Part shown: positions 8,687 through 17,140 of the stretch, one piece after another
Layout: every line of letters begins with the position of its first letter
Numbering within the stretch: position 1 is the first letter of the stretch
Made by a program: the position numbers and the translations under genes
NCBI GenBank assembly: GCA_050011815.1
Contig: JBEKIJ010000020.1
Location: 7,226-71,225 of the forward strand
Reading direction: 5' to 3'
DNA length: 64,000 nt
Source of the DNA: Chersky-840 sp050011815
GTDB lineage: Bacteria; Actinomycetota; Acidimicrobiia; Acidimicrobiales; UBA8190
The notes under the pieces: model-generated
Seen by the model: only the letters and a program-made list of their open reading frames with translations
Told to the model about the DNA's origin: nothing
Databases searched by the model: none

Positions 8687-9679
8687 ATGGGCTCTCCCAA
8701 GTCTCGGGCCACGCCTCGTGGCCAATCGGAGACAGCCGGCGGAAAAGGGGGGGAGTTCGCCGCCATCGAGCGCCTGCGGCGCCTGCTCCCGGGTCCGCCG
8801 GCCGGCGAGGTGTGGATCGGCGACGACGCCGCCGTGCTCGGACCGGGACGGGGTCGCCAGATCCTGACCACCGACCTGTCGGTCGCCGGCGTCCATGCCG
8901 ACCTGGGGGTGATCGGCCTCGACGACCTGGGCTGGCGGGCGCTCGCCTCCGCCGTCAGCGACGTGGCCGCCATGGGGGGCCGGCCCGACGGTGCCGTGGT
9001 GGCGGTGGCCGGGCCACCGAGCACGGATCTGGAGCTGCTCTACGAGGGCGTGGCGGCGTCCTCACGAGCCCATGGGTGTCCCGTGGTGGGAGGCGATCTC
9101 TCCACCTCGAGCGTGCTGGTCGTGGCCGTGGCCGTGACCGGCCACGTGGAGGGGGAGCCGGGGCCGGTGCTGCGCCGGGGTGCCTCTCCCGGTGACCGGC
9201 TCCTCGTCACCGGACCCCTGGGGGCGGGGGCGGCGGGGCTGCGGGCGCTGCGAGGCGGACCGGGCGCCCGTGACGACACGGCGCTGGCGATGGCCCACCG
9301 GCGGCCTCGGGCGCGGCTGGCCGAGGGTGAGACGGCGCGCCTGGCCGGTGCGAGCGCCATGATCGACATCTCCGACGGGCTCCTGATCGATCTCGGCCAT
9401 GTGGCCGACCAGTCGGGGGTGGGGTACCGCCTCGACGACGTCCCGGTGGCCCGGGGAGCGACCATCGAAGACGCCCTCGGTGGCGGGGAGGACTACGAGC
9501 TCATCGTGGCCACCCCCGATCCCGCGCGGTTGGAGGCCGCCTTCGCCACGGCGGGACTCCGAGCGCCGATCCGGATCGGGTCGTGCACCGCCGACCGGGC
9601 CGAGCGCACCTTCGAAGGAGAGCCGACGGCGCCCCTCGGCTGGGAGCACTCGTGGGATGACCCGGGTTCTTCGCCCTAG
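8687..9679 (+). CDS. thiL: Thiamine-monophosphate kinase
   Basis: Phosphorylates thiamine monophosphate to the active cofactor thiamine diphosphate using ATP; PurM/SelD fold. 330 residues. Seen: GDDAAVLGPG near residue 45, the metal loop TTDLSVAGVHAD, SAVSDVAAMGGRP near 90, SRAHGCPVVGGDLS near 125, and the late DISDGLLIDLGH and GGGEDYEL. All match ThiL. A TTG two codons upstream would also work; ATG is preferred. No other thi gene is close. Confidence 0.92.
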   Translation: MGSPKSRATPRGQSETAGGKGGEFAAIERLRRLLPGPPAGEVWIGDDAAVLGPGRGRQILTTDLSVAGVHADLGVIGLDDLGWRALASAVSDVAAMGGRPDGAVVAVAGPPSTDLELLYEGVAASSRAHGCPVVGGDLSTSSVLVVAVAVTGHVEGEPGPVLRRGASPGDRLLVTGPLGAGAAGLRALRGGPGARDDTALAMAHRRPRARLAEGETARLAGASAMIDISDGLLIDLGHVADQSGVGYRLDDVPVARGATIEDALGGGEDYELIVATPDPARLEAAFATAGLRAPIRIGSCTADRAERTFEGEPTAPLGWEHSWDDPGSSP

Positions 9680-9686
9680 TTGGCCC

Positions 9687-9692
9687 TAGGCT
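9687..9692 (+). promoter_or_regulatory. -10-like hexamer TAGGCT with a leader of about 90 nt
   Basis: TAGGCT just after the thiL stop. The response regulator starts 98 bases on and has its own purine-rich ribosome site (GGGAGG and GAGG before the ATG). Confidence 0.3.
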
Positions 9693-9790
9693 CGAAGGTG
9701 TTGCGACACCGCCTCCCGGTCCCCGAGCGCTTGTCGGCACGAATCGGTCGTTTCGGGTCCAGCCTGGGGCGCCGGGGAGGTTGAGGTGCG

Positions 9791-10438
9791 ATGACGACGA
9801 GAGTGTTCCTTCTCGACGACCACGAGGTGGTCCGGCGAGGGCTGCGTGAGCTCTTCGAGTCCGAAGAGGACCTGACCGTGGTGGGTGAGGGCGCCACCGC
9901 GGCGGAGGCGCTGGCCCGGGTCCCTTCGAGCCTGCCCGACGTGGCCGTCCTCGATGTCCGGCTTCCCGACGGCGACGGTGTCGAGGTGTGCCGAGACCTG
10001 CGCTCGGCGATGCCCGAGCTGAAATGTCTCATGCTCACCTCGTACGCCGACGACGAAGCGCTGTTCTCGGCCATCATGGCGGGGGCCAGCGGGTACGTGC
10101 TCAAGCAGATCAAAGGCAGCGACCTCGTCTCGGCGGTGCGACGTGTCGCCGCGGGCGAGTCCCTTCTCGACCCTTCGCTCACCCGCCAGGTGATGGAACG
10201 ACTGCGCGGGGAGAACATCGAGGACGAGCGCCTGGCCCGCCTCACCTCACAGGAGCGCAACATCCTCGAGCTCATCGCCGACGGCAAGACGAACCGCCAG
10301 ATCGCCGACGAGCTCTACCTGGCCGAGAAGACCGTCAAGAACTACGTGTCCAACCTGCTCTCGAAAATGGGTTTCTCGCGTCGCACCGAGGCGGCGGTCT
10401 ACGTCGCGGTCCTGGCGGAGCGCAAACACAAGTCCTGA
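9791..10438 (+). CDS. NarL/FixJ-family response regulator, DevR/DosR-like
   Basis: 215-residue two-domain transcription factor. Receiver: acidic pair Asp9/Asp10, phospho-acceptor Asp55 in VLDVRLPDGDG, switch Thr in MLTSYADDE, and Lys in GYVLKQIKG. The C-terminal LuxR helix-turn-helix starts at LTSQERNILELIADGKTN and ends NYVSNLLSKMGFSRRTEAA. From memory, the stretches LDDHEVVRRGL, ILTSYxxDEA, GASGYV and LAEKTVKNYVS match mycobacterial DosR closely. DosR controls the hypoxia/NO dormancy regulon there; that role here is inference. No histidine kinase is nearby, so it is a genomic orphan. Confidence 0.9.
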   Translation: MTTRVFLLDDHEVVRRGLRELFESEEDLTVVGEGATAAEALARVPSSLPDVAVLDVRLPDGDGVEVCRDLRSAMPELKCLMLTSYADDEALFSAIMAGASGYVLKQIKGSDLVSAVRRVAAGESLLDPSLTRQVMERLRGENIEDERLARLTSQERNILELIADGKTNRQIADELYLAEKTVKNYVSNLLSKMGFSRRTEAAVYVAVLAERKHKS

Positions 10439-10453
10439 CCCGTCGCCGGGCCC

Positions 10454-10470
10454 GGCGGGCTCGGCCCGCC
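10454..10470. terminator. GC-rich hairpin between convergent genes
   Basis: GGCGGGC and GCCCGCC form a perfect 7-bp stem with a TCG loop just after the response regulator and before the convergent acetyltransferase stop. There is no T-tract, common in high-GC actinobacteria. Confidence 0.45.
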
Positions 10471-10581
10471 CGCGCCCGCCCCCGCCCCCGACGACACCGA
10501 CGGGGTGCCGGAGCGGATGCAGACCTCCCCGGTGGTGGGCGGGGGACGTCGACGGGGACCGGTCCGAGCCTGGAGCGGGCC

Positions 10582-11157
10582 CTAGCCGTGGCGGGGCTCA
10601 GGCGGGGTCGAGATGTCCATGACCACGCGCATGACCTCGGAGTCCCGGGTGAAGGTGTGGGGGAAGCCGCCGTCGCGAAAGACGTGGAGCATCCGGAAGT
10701 TCTCCGACAGGGTGTCGGCGATGAGCCACCGGATGCCGTGGCACCGGGCCGCGTCGGCCAGGTGCTGGAGGAGGATGGTGCCGAGGCCCTGGCCCTGATG
10801 GGCGTCGTCCACCACGAAGGCCACTTCGGCCTCGTCGCTCCCCGGGGCCCGGTCGTAGCGGGCGACCGCCACGATCTCCGACGCCTGCTCGGCCACGAGG
10901 GCGAAACGGTCGACGCCGTCCACATGGGTGAACCGCTCCACCTCGGCGTCCGACAAGCTCGGGTGGGGGGTGAAGAAGCGCAGCATGACGCTCTCGGGGC
11001 TCAGCCGGAGGTGGAAGGCCCGCAGCGCGTCGTCGTCCCCGGCCGCGATCTCTCGCACCTGCACCGTGGTGTGGTCGCCCCGGAGGACGGTCCGAACGGG
11101 GAGCGGAGCGGAGAGGGGGTGGGGCCCGGGACGGGCAGCCTGAGGGTCACCACGCAT
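10582..11157 (-). CDS. GNAT-family N-acetyltransferase (Pat-like)
   Basis: 191-residue acetyl-CoA-dependent acetyltransferase. The start of the domain, VQVREIAAGDDDALRAF then LRLSPESVMLRFF, is the pattern of actinobacterial Pat-type protein lysine acetyltransferases. The acetyl-CoA loop is AFVVDDAHQGQGLGTILL (motif QGQGLG) near residue 110, then HVFRDGGF near 160. Unlike mycobacterial Pat there is no N-terminal cyclic-nucleotide domain. The frame runs open upstream, but ATG at MRGDPQ is the last start before homology. Substrate unknown; a protein or a small amine is possible. Confidence 0.82.
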   Translation of the reverse strand: MRGDPQAARPGPHPLSAPLPVRTVLRGDHTTVQVREIAAGDDDALRAFHLRLSPESVMLRFFTPHPSLSDAEVERFTHVDGVDRFALVAEQASEIVAVARYDRAPGSDEAEVAFVVDDAHQGQGLGTILLQHLADAARCHGIRWLIADTLSENFRMLHVFRDGGFPHTFTRDSEVMRVVMDISTPPEPRHG

Positions 11158-11267
11158 CTCACCAGCATCGACGGCGTGCCCAGGCGGCTCCAGGGGCGAA
11201 TTCCTCTTTTGGTCCGCCTGACGCCATCGGCGCTCGCCGCGCCCGACGGCGCCGTGGAGGAGGACCC

Positions 11268-11483
11268 TTAGAAGGGCTGGGCGCCGGCCCGGCGGGGAGG
11301 CTTGGTGACCTTGCCGGCGCGGATACAGGAGGTGCAGACATGGAGCCGACGGGGTGAGCCGTTCACGAGGGCTCGCACCCGCTGGATGTTGGGGTCCCAG
11401 CGGCGCTTGGTGCGGCGGTGGGAGTGGCTGAGGTTCATCCCGAACGACGGGTGCTTGCCACACACTTCGCAAACAGCAGCCAC
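11268..11483 (-). CDS. rpmB: 50S ribosomal protein L28, zinc-binding form
   Basis: 71-residue L28. Starts GTG as (V)AAVCEVCGKHPSFGMN, the standard L28 N-terminus after initiation, so the 20 extra upstream codons are not used. Two CxxC pairs (CEVC near the start, CTSC near residue 57) make this the zinc-ribbon C+ form. A ribosome site (GAGGAG) lies upstream of the GTG. It is divergent from the fakA-like gene, the arrangement seen in many Gram-positives. Confidence 0.95.
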   Translation of the reverse strand: MAAVCEVCGKHPSFGMNLSHSHRRTKRRWDPNIQRVRALVNGSPRRLHVCTSCIRAGKVTKPPRRAGAQPF

Positions 11484-11523
11484 GACGCGGACACTCCTCG
11501 AGAGGTAATTCGGACGGGCGCAA

Positions 11524-11529
11524 AGGTTA
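11524..11529 (-). promoter_or_regulatory. -10-like hexamer TAACCT for rpmB
   Basis: On the minus strand TAACCT lies 40 bases before the rpmB GTG, giving a leader of about 35 nt. It overlaps the plus-strand hexamer of the neighbouring gene by two bases. Confidence 0.45.
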
Positions 11530-11533
11530 GCAT
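11528..11533 (+). promoter_or_regulatory. -10-like hexamer TAGCAT for the DAK2 gene, leaderless type
   Basis: TAGCAT ends 8 bases before the ATG of the DAK2 gene and shares two bases with the divergent rpmB hexamer. Confidence 0.45.
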
Positions 11534-11541
11534 CCACGGCC

Positions 11542-13281
11542 ATGGAGTCCGTAAGCAGCCTCGGGGCGACCCACCTCGCGGCGACGATGGCGACCTATGG
11601 GCACGTGCTGCGACTCCACCAGGAGGCCCTCAACGCCCTCAACGTCTACCCGGTGCCTGACGGCGACACGGGGACGAACATGGCCCTCACCCTCGAATTC
11701 GTCGTGTCCGAGCTCGCCGGCCTCGAGGGGCTCGAGGACCTGGACTCGGCCGCGGCGCCGAATGCGCTCGGCGCCGACGGGGCCGGGGCTCCCGACGTGT
11801 CGATGGCGGCGGTGTGCAAGGCCGTGGCCCACGGGTCGCTGATGGGCGCCCGGGGGAACTCGGGAGTGATCCTCTCCCAGTTGCTGCGGGGTCTGACCGG
11901 GGTGCTCGCCGAGAGCGACGGGGAGGTCGACGGGCCCCGGGTGGCGCGCGGGTTGGCGGCCGCCAGTGACGCGGCGCGCCAGGCGGTGCTGCGACCGGTC
12001 GAGGGGACGATCCTCACCGTGGCGCGCGCCGCGGCGGAAGGGGCCGAGCCCTCGGCCCTCGCCGGTGACTCTCTGGTGGCCGTGGTCGAGGCGTCGCGTC
12101 GTGCCGCTGCCGACGCGCTGGCGCGCACCCCCGAGCAGTTGCCGGTCCTCGCCCAGGCCGGGGTGGTCGACGCCGGCGGGTCGGGCTACCTCTTGCTGCT
12201 CGACTCCTTCCTGACCGTCATCGACGGTCGGCCGCTCCCGCCGGCCCCGGCAGTCATCGCCCCCGCCTACTCCCTGGGCACCGACGCGTTGCCCAGGGAG
12301 GGCGTCGACACCGAGGACATCGAGGCCGGCAGCGACCTCCGCTACGAGGTCATGTACTTCCTCGAGGCTCCCGATCACACCATGCGGGCCTTCAAGGAGG
12401 TGTGGGCGGGTCTCGGGGACTCCATCGTCGTAGTGGGAGGCGAGGGGCTGTGGAACTGCCACATCCACACCAACGACGTCGGCGCCTCCATCGAAGCCGC
12501 CCTCGACGCGGGCCGGCCCCGCGACATCAGGGTCACCGATCTCGCCGAACAGGTCGAAGAGGAGCGATGGGTCCGAGAAGGAGCGGGCGTCCCGGCCGCG
12601 ATCACCGCCGACGCCGAGCCCCCTCCCCGCACCGCGGTGGTGGCGGTGGCCAACGGTGAAGGCATCGGCCGCATCTTCCGGTCCCTCGGCGTCCACTACT
12701 TCGTCGCCGGTGGCCAGTCGATGAACCCCTCGACGGCGCAGATCCTCGAGGTCGTCGAGTCGGTCCCCTCGGCCGAGGTGGTGTTGCTGCCCAACAACGA
12801 CAACATCCACCCCGTGGCCATGCAGGTGTGCGAGTTGGCCACCAAGACCGTGCGCGTCGTGCCGACGAGCGGGATCGTCGAGGGGTTCGCGGCGCTGCTC
12901 GAGTACGACCCCGAGGCCGGCGCCCCGGAGAACGCCGTGGCCATGGCGGAGTCGGCGCGACGCGTGGTCGCCGGCGAGGTCACCCGGGCGGTGCGCGACG
13001 CCACGGGACCGGCGGGGCCGATCCACACCGGTGACTGGATGGGTCTGTCACGCGACGGGGTCGAGGTGGTCGGCGAGTCGGTGGCCGAAGCGACCTGTGG
13101 GCTGCTCGGAAAGCTCCTGCTCGACGATCACGAGCTCGTGACGCTGATCGAGGGGGAGGGGACAGGCGCGGGCGAGACCCGGCGGGTGACGGAATGGCTG
13201 GCCGAACACCGCCCCGACGTGGCCGTGGAGGTGCACCACGGCGGCCAGCCGCTGTACCCGTTCCTCATCAGTATCGAGTGA
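11542..13281 (+). CDS. DAK2/DhaL-domain protein, fatty acid kinase FakA-like
   Basis: 579 residues. The N-terminal DhaL nucleotide-binding domain (about 10-210) has NVYPVPDGDTGTNM, whose Asp residues bind Mg-ATP, then MGARGNSGVILSQLLRG and DAGGSGYLLLLD. Middle and C-terminal domains follow (HIHTNDVG near 312). In FakA the ATP domain phosphorylates fatty acids carried by a FakB (DegV) protein; no fakB is visible here, so the substrate is inferred from the family. A C-terminal run (about 525-579, GEGTGAGETRRVTEWLAEHRPDV) keeps the family end. Its stop overlaps the recG GTG by four bases. Confidence 0.85.
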   Translation: MESVSSLGATHLAATMATYGHVLRLHQEALNALNVYPVPDGDTGTNMALTLEFVVSELAGLEGLEDLDSAAAPNALGADGAGAPDVSMAAVCKAVAHGSLMGARGNSGVILSQLLRGLTGVLAESDGEVDGPRVARGLAAASDAARQAVLRPVEGTILTVARAAAEGAEPSALAGDSLVAVVEASRRAAADALARTPEQLPVLAQAGVVDAGGSGYLLLLDSFLTVIDGRPLPPAPAVIAPAYSLGTDALPREGVDTEDIEAGSDLRYEVMYFLEAPDHTMRAFKEVWAGLGDSIVVVGGEGLWNCHIHTNDVGASIEAALDAGRPRDIRVTDLAEQVEEERWVREGAGVPAAITADAEPPPRTAVVAVANGEGIGRIFRSLGVHYFVAGGQSMNPSTAQILEVVESVPSAEVVLLPNNDNIHPVAMQVCELATKTVRVVPTSGIVEGFAALLEYDPEAGAPENAVAMAESARRVVAGEVTRAVRDATGPAGPIHTGDWMGLSRDGVEVVGESVAEATCGLLGKLLLDDHELVTLIEGEGTGAGETRRVTEWLAEHRPDVAVEVHHGGQPLYPFLISIE

Positions 13282-15467
13282 GCCCGCCCACGAGCGCGCC
13301 CCAGGGAGGCCAACCCGAGGGGCGAGTCCTCACCCGCCTCGACGAGATCCCGGTGAGCGAGGTACGCAAGGTCGGCGAGAAGCGTGCCGAGGCGCTGGCG
13401 GCCATCGACATCACGACCGTGCTCGACCTCATCACGCACTATCCCCGCCGCTACATCGACCGGACCCGACAAGCCGACGTGGCCGGCATGCGGATGGGGG
13501 AGGAGTCCCTGGTGATGGCCCGGGTGACCGCCGTGCGGTCGCGTCGTACCCGCCAGGGCCGGGCACTGGTCGAGCTCGATGTCGACGACGGCACCGGTGC
13601 GTTGCGGGTGACGTTCTTCAACCAGGCGTGGCGGGGGCGCCAGCTGCCGGTGGGCACCGAGGCGCTGTTCTTCGGCAAGCTCGACTCCTACAAGGGCAAG
13701 CGCCAGTTCACGAACCCCGTGGTGGACCTGGTGGGGAACCGCACGGGGCGGATCGTGCCCATCTATCCCACCTCGGAGAAGACCGGCATCGCCGGCTGGG
13801 AGTTCGGCGAGTGGGTGCAAGAGGCGCTGCATCGGGCCGGTGCGCTCTATGACCCCTTGCCTCCCCGGTGGCGCTCCGAGCTCGAGCTCATGGACCGCAC
13901 CACGGCGTTCCGGGCCATCCACGCGCCGGAATCCTTCGCCGAGAAGGAGCAGGCTCGCCAGCGCCTGGCCTTCGACGAGCTCCTGCGCCTGCAGGTCGAA
14001 GTGGTCATGCGGCGACACGTGCTCGAGCGCGACTCCCGGGGCATCCGCCACGCGGTGGTGCCCGGCCCGGGCGCACCCGCCCTCGTCGACACCTTCGTGG
14101 CGCAGCTGCCGTTCCCGCTGACCACCGCGCAGAAGCGCGCCATCGACGACATCAGCACCGATCTGGCCAAGGCGCTGCCGATGCACCGCCTGTTGCAAGG
14201 TGACGTCGGGTCGGGCAAGACCGTGGTGGCGTTGTGCGCCTTGCTGGTGGCGGTCCAAGGTGGTCATCAGGGCGCGCTCATGGCCCCCACCGAGGTGTTG
14301 GCCGAGCAGCACTTCCTGGGGGTGCGCGGGCTCCTGGCCGACCTCGTGGTGCCGGACCCCGATCGTCTCGGTGGGTCGCGCCCCCTGGCGGTGTCGCTGC
14401 TCACCAACCGGACCCCGGCGGGGGAGCGGGCCAAGTTGCACGCCGGACTGCGGGCGGGATCGATCGACCTGGTGGTGGGAACCCACGCCCTGCTCACCGA
14501 GGAGGTGCGGTTCTCGAGCCTCGGGGTCGTCGTCATCGACGAGCAGCACCGCTTCGGTGTCGAGCAACGCAACACCCTGCGGGCCAAAGGACGAGACGCC
14601 TCGGAGGGCGATGGTGCGGATCCCGACCTGCTCGTGATGACGGCGACGCCCATACCCCGCACGGCCGCCATGGTCTTCTTCGGCGACCTCGACGTCACCG
14701 AGCTTGACGAGCTTCCCTCGGGTCGCTCGCCGGTGCGGACCGAGTGGGCCCGCACCGAGGCGGACGAGAAGGCCGCCTGGTCGCGGGTGCGCGAGGAAGC
14801 CGCGGCGGGGAACCGGGTCTACGTCGTCTGCCCCCTCGTCGAGGGATCGGAACGCATCCAGGCCAAATCGGCGACCGAGGAGCGGGGCCGTCTCGAGTCG
14901 AGCGTGTTGGCGGGACTGCGCATCGGGTTGCTGCACGGCCAGCTGAAGGCGTCCGACAAAGAGGGCGTCATGGAGAGCTTCCGACGGGGCGAGGTGCAGG
15001 TGCTCGTGGCGACCACCGTGATCGAGGTCGGGGTCGACGTCCCCGAGGCCACGGTCATGGTCGTCGAGGACGCCGATCGGTTCGGGATCGCGCAACTGCA
15101 CCAGCTGCGGGGCCGGGTCGGCCGTTCGGACCGGACGTCGTGGTGCTACTTGTTCTCGGGCGCCTCGACGCCCGAAGCGGCGCAGCGCCTCGAGGCCCTC
15201 GAGCGCAGCAACGACGGGTTCGAACTGGCCGAGGTCGACCTCGAGCTGCGGGGGGAGGGGGCCATCCTGGGGACGCGTCAGAAGGGTCGGAGCGATCTGA
15301 AACTGGCCTCGCTGCGCCGCGGCGACCGCCCTCTGGTGGAGGCGGCCCGGCGCGTGGCCGAGTCCTTGCTGGCCGAAGACCCCTCCCTCGAGCACACGCC
15401 CCATCTCGCCGACGAGGTCCGGCTCTTCCTGGGCGAAGCCGAAGCGGCCAACCTGCTCAAGAGCTGA
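13278..15467 (+). CDS. recG: ATP-dependent DNA helicase RecG
   Basis: 729-residue helicase that reverses stalled replication forks and branch-migrates recombination intermediates. N-terminal wedge/OB domain with HYPRRYIDRTR. Walker A QGDVGSGKTVVALC near residue 312, MAPTEVLAEQH, motif II VVIDEQHRFGVEQ (DEQH), motif III MTATPIPRT, then motifs V-VI ATTVIEVGVDVPEA and QLHQLRGRVGRSD. GTG start overlaps the upstream stop. The frame is open 28 codons further upstream inside the DAK2 gene, which is not used. Confidence 0.96.
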   Translation: MSPPTSAPQGGQPEGRVLTRLDEIPVSEVRKVGEKRAEALAAIDITTVLDLITHYPRRYIDRTRQADVAGMRMGEESLVMARVTAVRSRRTRQGRALVELDVDDGTGALRVTFFNQAWRGRQLPVGTEALFFGKLDSYKGKRQFTNPVVDLVGNRTGRIVPIYPTSEKTGIAGWEFGEWVQEALHRAGALYDPLPPRWRSELELMDRTTAFRAIHAPESFAEKEQARQRLAFDELLRLQVEVVMRRHVLERDSRGIRHAVVPGPGAPALVDTFVAQLPFPLTTAQKRAIDDISTDLAKALPMHRLLQGDVGSGKTVVALCALLVAVQGGHQGALMAPTEVLAEQHFLGVRGLLADLVVPDPDRLGGSRPLAVSLLTNRTPAGERAKLHAGLRAGSIDLVVGTHALLTEEVRFSSLGVVVIDEQHRFGVEQRNTLRAKGRDASEGDGADPDLLVMTATPIPRTAAMVFFGDLDVTELDELPSGRSPVRTEWARTEADEKAAWSRVREEAAAGNRVYVVCPLVEGSERIQAKSATEERGRLESSVLAGLRIGLLHGQLKASDKEGVMESFRRGEVQVLVATTVIEVGVDVPEATVMVVEDADRFGIAQLHQLRGRVGRSDRTSWCYLFSGASTPEAAQRLEALERSNDGFELAEVDLELRGEGAILGTRQKGRSDLKLASLRRGDRPLVEAARRVAESLLAEDPSLEHTPHLADEVRLFLGEAEAANLLKS

Positions 15468-15510
15468 TCCCGCTCGAAAGGCACCCACCGGGGCGCCACG
15501 ACGACGCCGG

Positions 15511-15516
15511 TAATCT
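15511..15516 (+). promoter_or_regulatory. -10-like hexamer TAATCT, leaderless type
   Basis: TAATCT ends 6 bases before the rsmD GTG in the recG-rsmD gap. It implies that rsmD-coaD and the genes after can be transcribed apart from recG. Confidence 0.5.
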
Positions 15517-15522
15517 GCGGCC

Positions 15523-16062
15523 GTGCGTGTGATCGCCGGCAGCTGCCGTGGCCGGCTCCTCTGTGCCCCGGCCGGCACGGTCACGCGCCCCACCTCCGAC
15601 CGGGTGCGCGAGGCCATCTTCAACGTCCTCGGGAGCCTGATCGAGCTGGAGGGCATGGCGGTCGCCGACCTGTTCGCGGGCAGCGGGGCCATGGGGATCG
15701 AGGCGATCTCGCGGGGGGCGGACTCGGTGGTGTTCGTCGACGACGCCCCCTCGGCCCTGCGGGCCATCCGGGACAACCTCGCCAAGCTGGGGATCGAGGA
15801 CCGGGCCCGGGTCGTCCGGGAGGATGTGCTGCGCTTCATCGGCCGGTCCCAGGACTTCGACCTCGCGCTGTGCGACCCTCCCTACGAGTTCGAGGGGTGG
15901 GATGCCCTGCTCAGCGGGCTCCGGGCGCCGCTGGCGGTTCTCGAGTCCCGGCGTCCCGTCGAGGTGCCGGTGAGCTGGGAGGTCATCAAGAACAAGCGGT
16001 ACGGCGGTACGCTCGTGACCGTGGTCCGATCCCTCGGAGCCCATGAGAAAGGCACCCGGTGA
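15523..16062 (+). CDS. rsmD: 16S rRNA (guanine966-N2)-methyltransferase RsmD
   Basis: 179-residue SAM-dependent methyltransferase that modifies G966 of 16S rRNA in the small subunit. Seen: VIAGSCRGRLL, RPTSDRVREAIFNVL, SAM loop DLFAGSGAMGIEAISRG near residue 50, and catalytic CDPPYEFEGW near 118 (the N/DPPY motif of N6/N2 amino methylases). Usual length. GTG start; stop overlaps the coaD GTG by four bases. Confidence 0.93.
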   Translation: MRVIAGSCRGRLLCAPAGTVTRPTSDRVREAIFNVLGSLIELEGMAVADLFAGSGAMGIEAISRGADSVVFVDDAPSALRAIRDNLAKLGIEDRARVVREDVLRFIGRSQDFDLALCDPPYEFEGWDALLSGLRAPLAVLESRRPVEVPVSWEVIKNKRYGGTLVTVVRSLGAHEKGTR

Positions 16063-16538
16063 GCGTCGCCCTCTTTCCTGGTTCGTTCGACCCGTTCCAC
16101 AACGGCCACCTCGAGGTGGTGGAACGAGCAGGAAAGCTCTTCGACGAGGTGGTCGTGGCCACCCTGCGAAACCCCCAGAAGGCCGAGCCCCTGTTCAGCC
16201 TGCAAGAGCGCGAGGAGATGCTGCACGATGCCCTCGAGCACCTCGAAAACGTGCGCATGGTGTCGGTGGGCACCCTCGTCGTGAACGTGGCCCGTGACAT
16301 CGGGGCCACCGCCATCATCCGAGGCCTGCGGGCGGTGTCGGACTTCGAGAACGAGCTGCAGATGGCGCAGATGAACCGCCAGCTGTCGGGCATCGACACG
16401 CTGTTCATCCCGACCAGCTCCACCACGTCGTTCGTGGCATCTCGTCTGCTCCGGGAGGTCGCCCGTTACGGGGGCGACGTTTCCGCCTTCGTCCCCAAGG
16501 CGGTGGCGGTCCGACTCGAGAAGAAATTCGACGCGTGA
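16059..16538 (+). CDS. coaD: Phosphopantetheine adenylyltransferase
   Basis: Makes dephospho-CoA from 4'-phosphopantetheine and ATP, the penultimate CoA step. 159 residues, exact family size. Seen: nucleotidyl-transferase motif FPGSFDPFHNGHLEV at the start (His18 of the HxGH-type motif), IIRGLRAVSDFENELQMAQMN near residue 87, and the end motif FIPTSSTTSFVASRLLREVA. GTG start coupled to rsmD, and its stop overlaps the next GTG. The rsmD-coaD pair is a common bacterial arrangement. Confidence 0.96.
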   Translation: MSVALFPGSFDPFHNGHLEVVERAGKLFDEVVVATLRNPQKAEPLFSLQEREEMLHDALEHLENVRMVSVGTLVVNVARDIGATAIIRGLRAVSDFENELQMAQMNRQLSGIDTLFIPTSSTTSFVASRLLREVARYGGDVSAFVPKAVAVRLEKKFDA

Positions 16539-17137
16539 GTGGCGTGAGCAACGATTCGGTCGACCACGACCCCCTCGAGGAGGAGCCCACCGCTCCCGGC
16601 GACGACACCGAGGGGTGCCTGCAGCGTGCGATCGACGCCGTGTCCACGGCGCGCACCATGCCGCTCTCCGCCTCGGTGCTCGTCGATCGTCAGGATCTCC
16701 TGGACCTCCTCGAAGCGGCCCTCGACCGGCTCCCCGACGAGCTGCGGCGGGCCCGGTGGCTGCTGCGGGAGCGCGACGAGTTCCTGGCCACACGCCAACG
16801 CGAAGCGGACATGCTGCTCGACGACGTGCGAGCCCAGGCCGAGCGCATGGTGCAACGCACCGAGATCGTCCGCCAGGCCAATCAGGTCGCCCAGCGCGTC
16901 CTCGACGACGCTCGCGAAGAGGCGCGCCGGCTCCGCCACGAGGCCGAGGACTATTGCGACCAACGCCTGGCCTCGTTCGAGATCGTGCTCGAGCGGACTC
17001 TCAAGACCGTGCAGTCCGGGCGCGAGAAGCTCCAGGCGGTGCCGCCCCCGCTCCATGACGGTGAGTCGCTGCGGGTCGGGGCCGACGGGGTGTCCGACAT
17101 CGCCCAGGCGGGGTTCTTCGATCAGGACGACGGCTGA
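16535..17137 (+). CDS. DivIVA-like coiled-coil protein, SepIVA-like
   Basis: 200 residues: an acidic N-terminus (DHDPLEEEPTAPGDD), then a long charged helix from about 30 to 165 with heptad-type spacing (LLEAALDRLPDELRRAR, READMLLDDVRAQAERM, VLDDAREEARRLRHEAED), and a loose tail. No membrane segment. In mycobacteria the protein at this place, next to the DUF177 gene, is the septation factor SepIVA (Rv2927c). Position and architecture suggest the same group, acting in division or tip growth; the sequence alone only shows a coiled coil. Confidence 0.7.
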   Translation: MSGVSNDSVDHDPLEEEPTAPGDDTEGCLQRAIDAVSTARTMPLSASVLVDRQDLLDLLEAALDRLPDELRRARWLLRERDEFLATRQREADMLLDDVRAQAERMVQRTEIVRQANQVAQRVLDDAREEARRLRHEAEDYCDQRLASFEIVLERTLKTVQSGREKLQAVPPPLHDGESLRVGADGVSDIAQAGFFDQDDG

Positions 17138-17140
17138 GCC

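Noticed and set aside
13128..15839. Minus-strand open frame of 903 codons
   Set aside because: Exact antisense of recG and rsmD; His/Gly/Arg-rich translation with no domain. GC-rich third positions open such frames.
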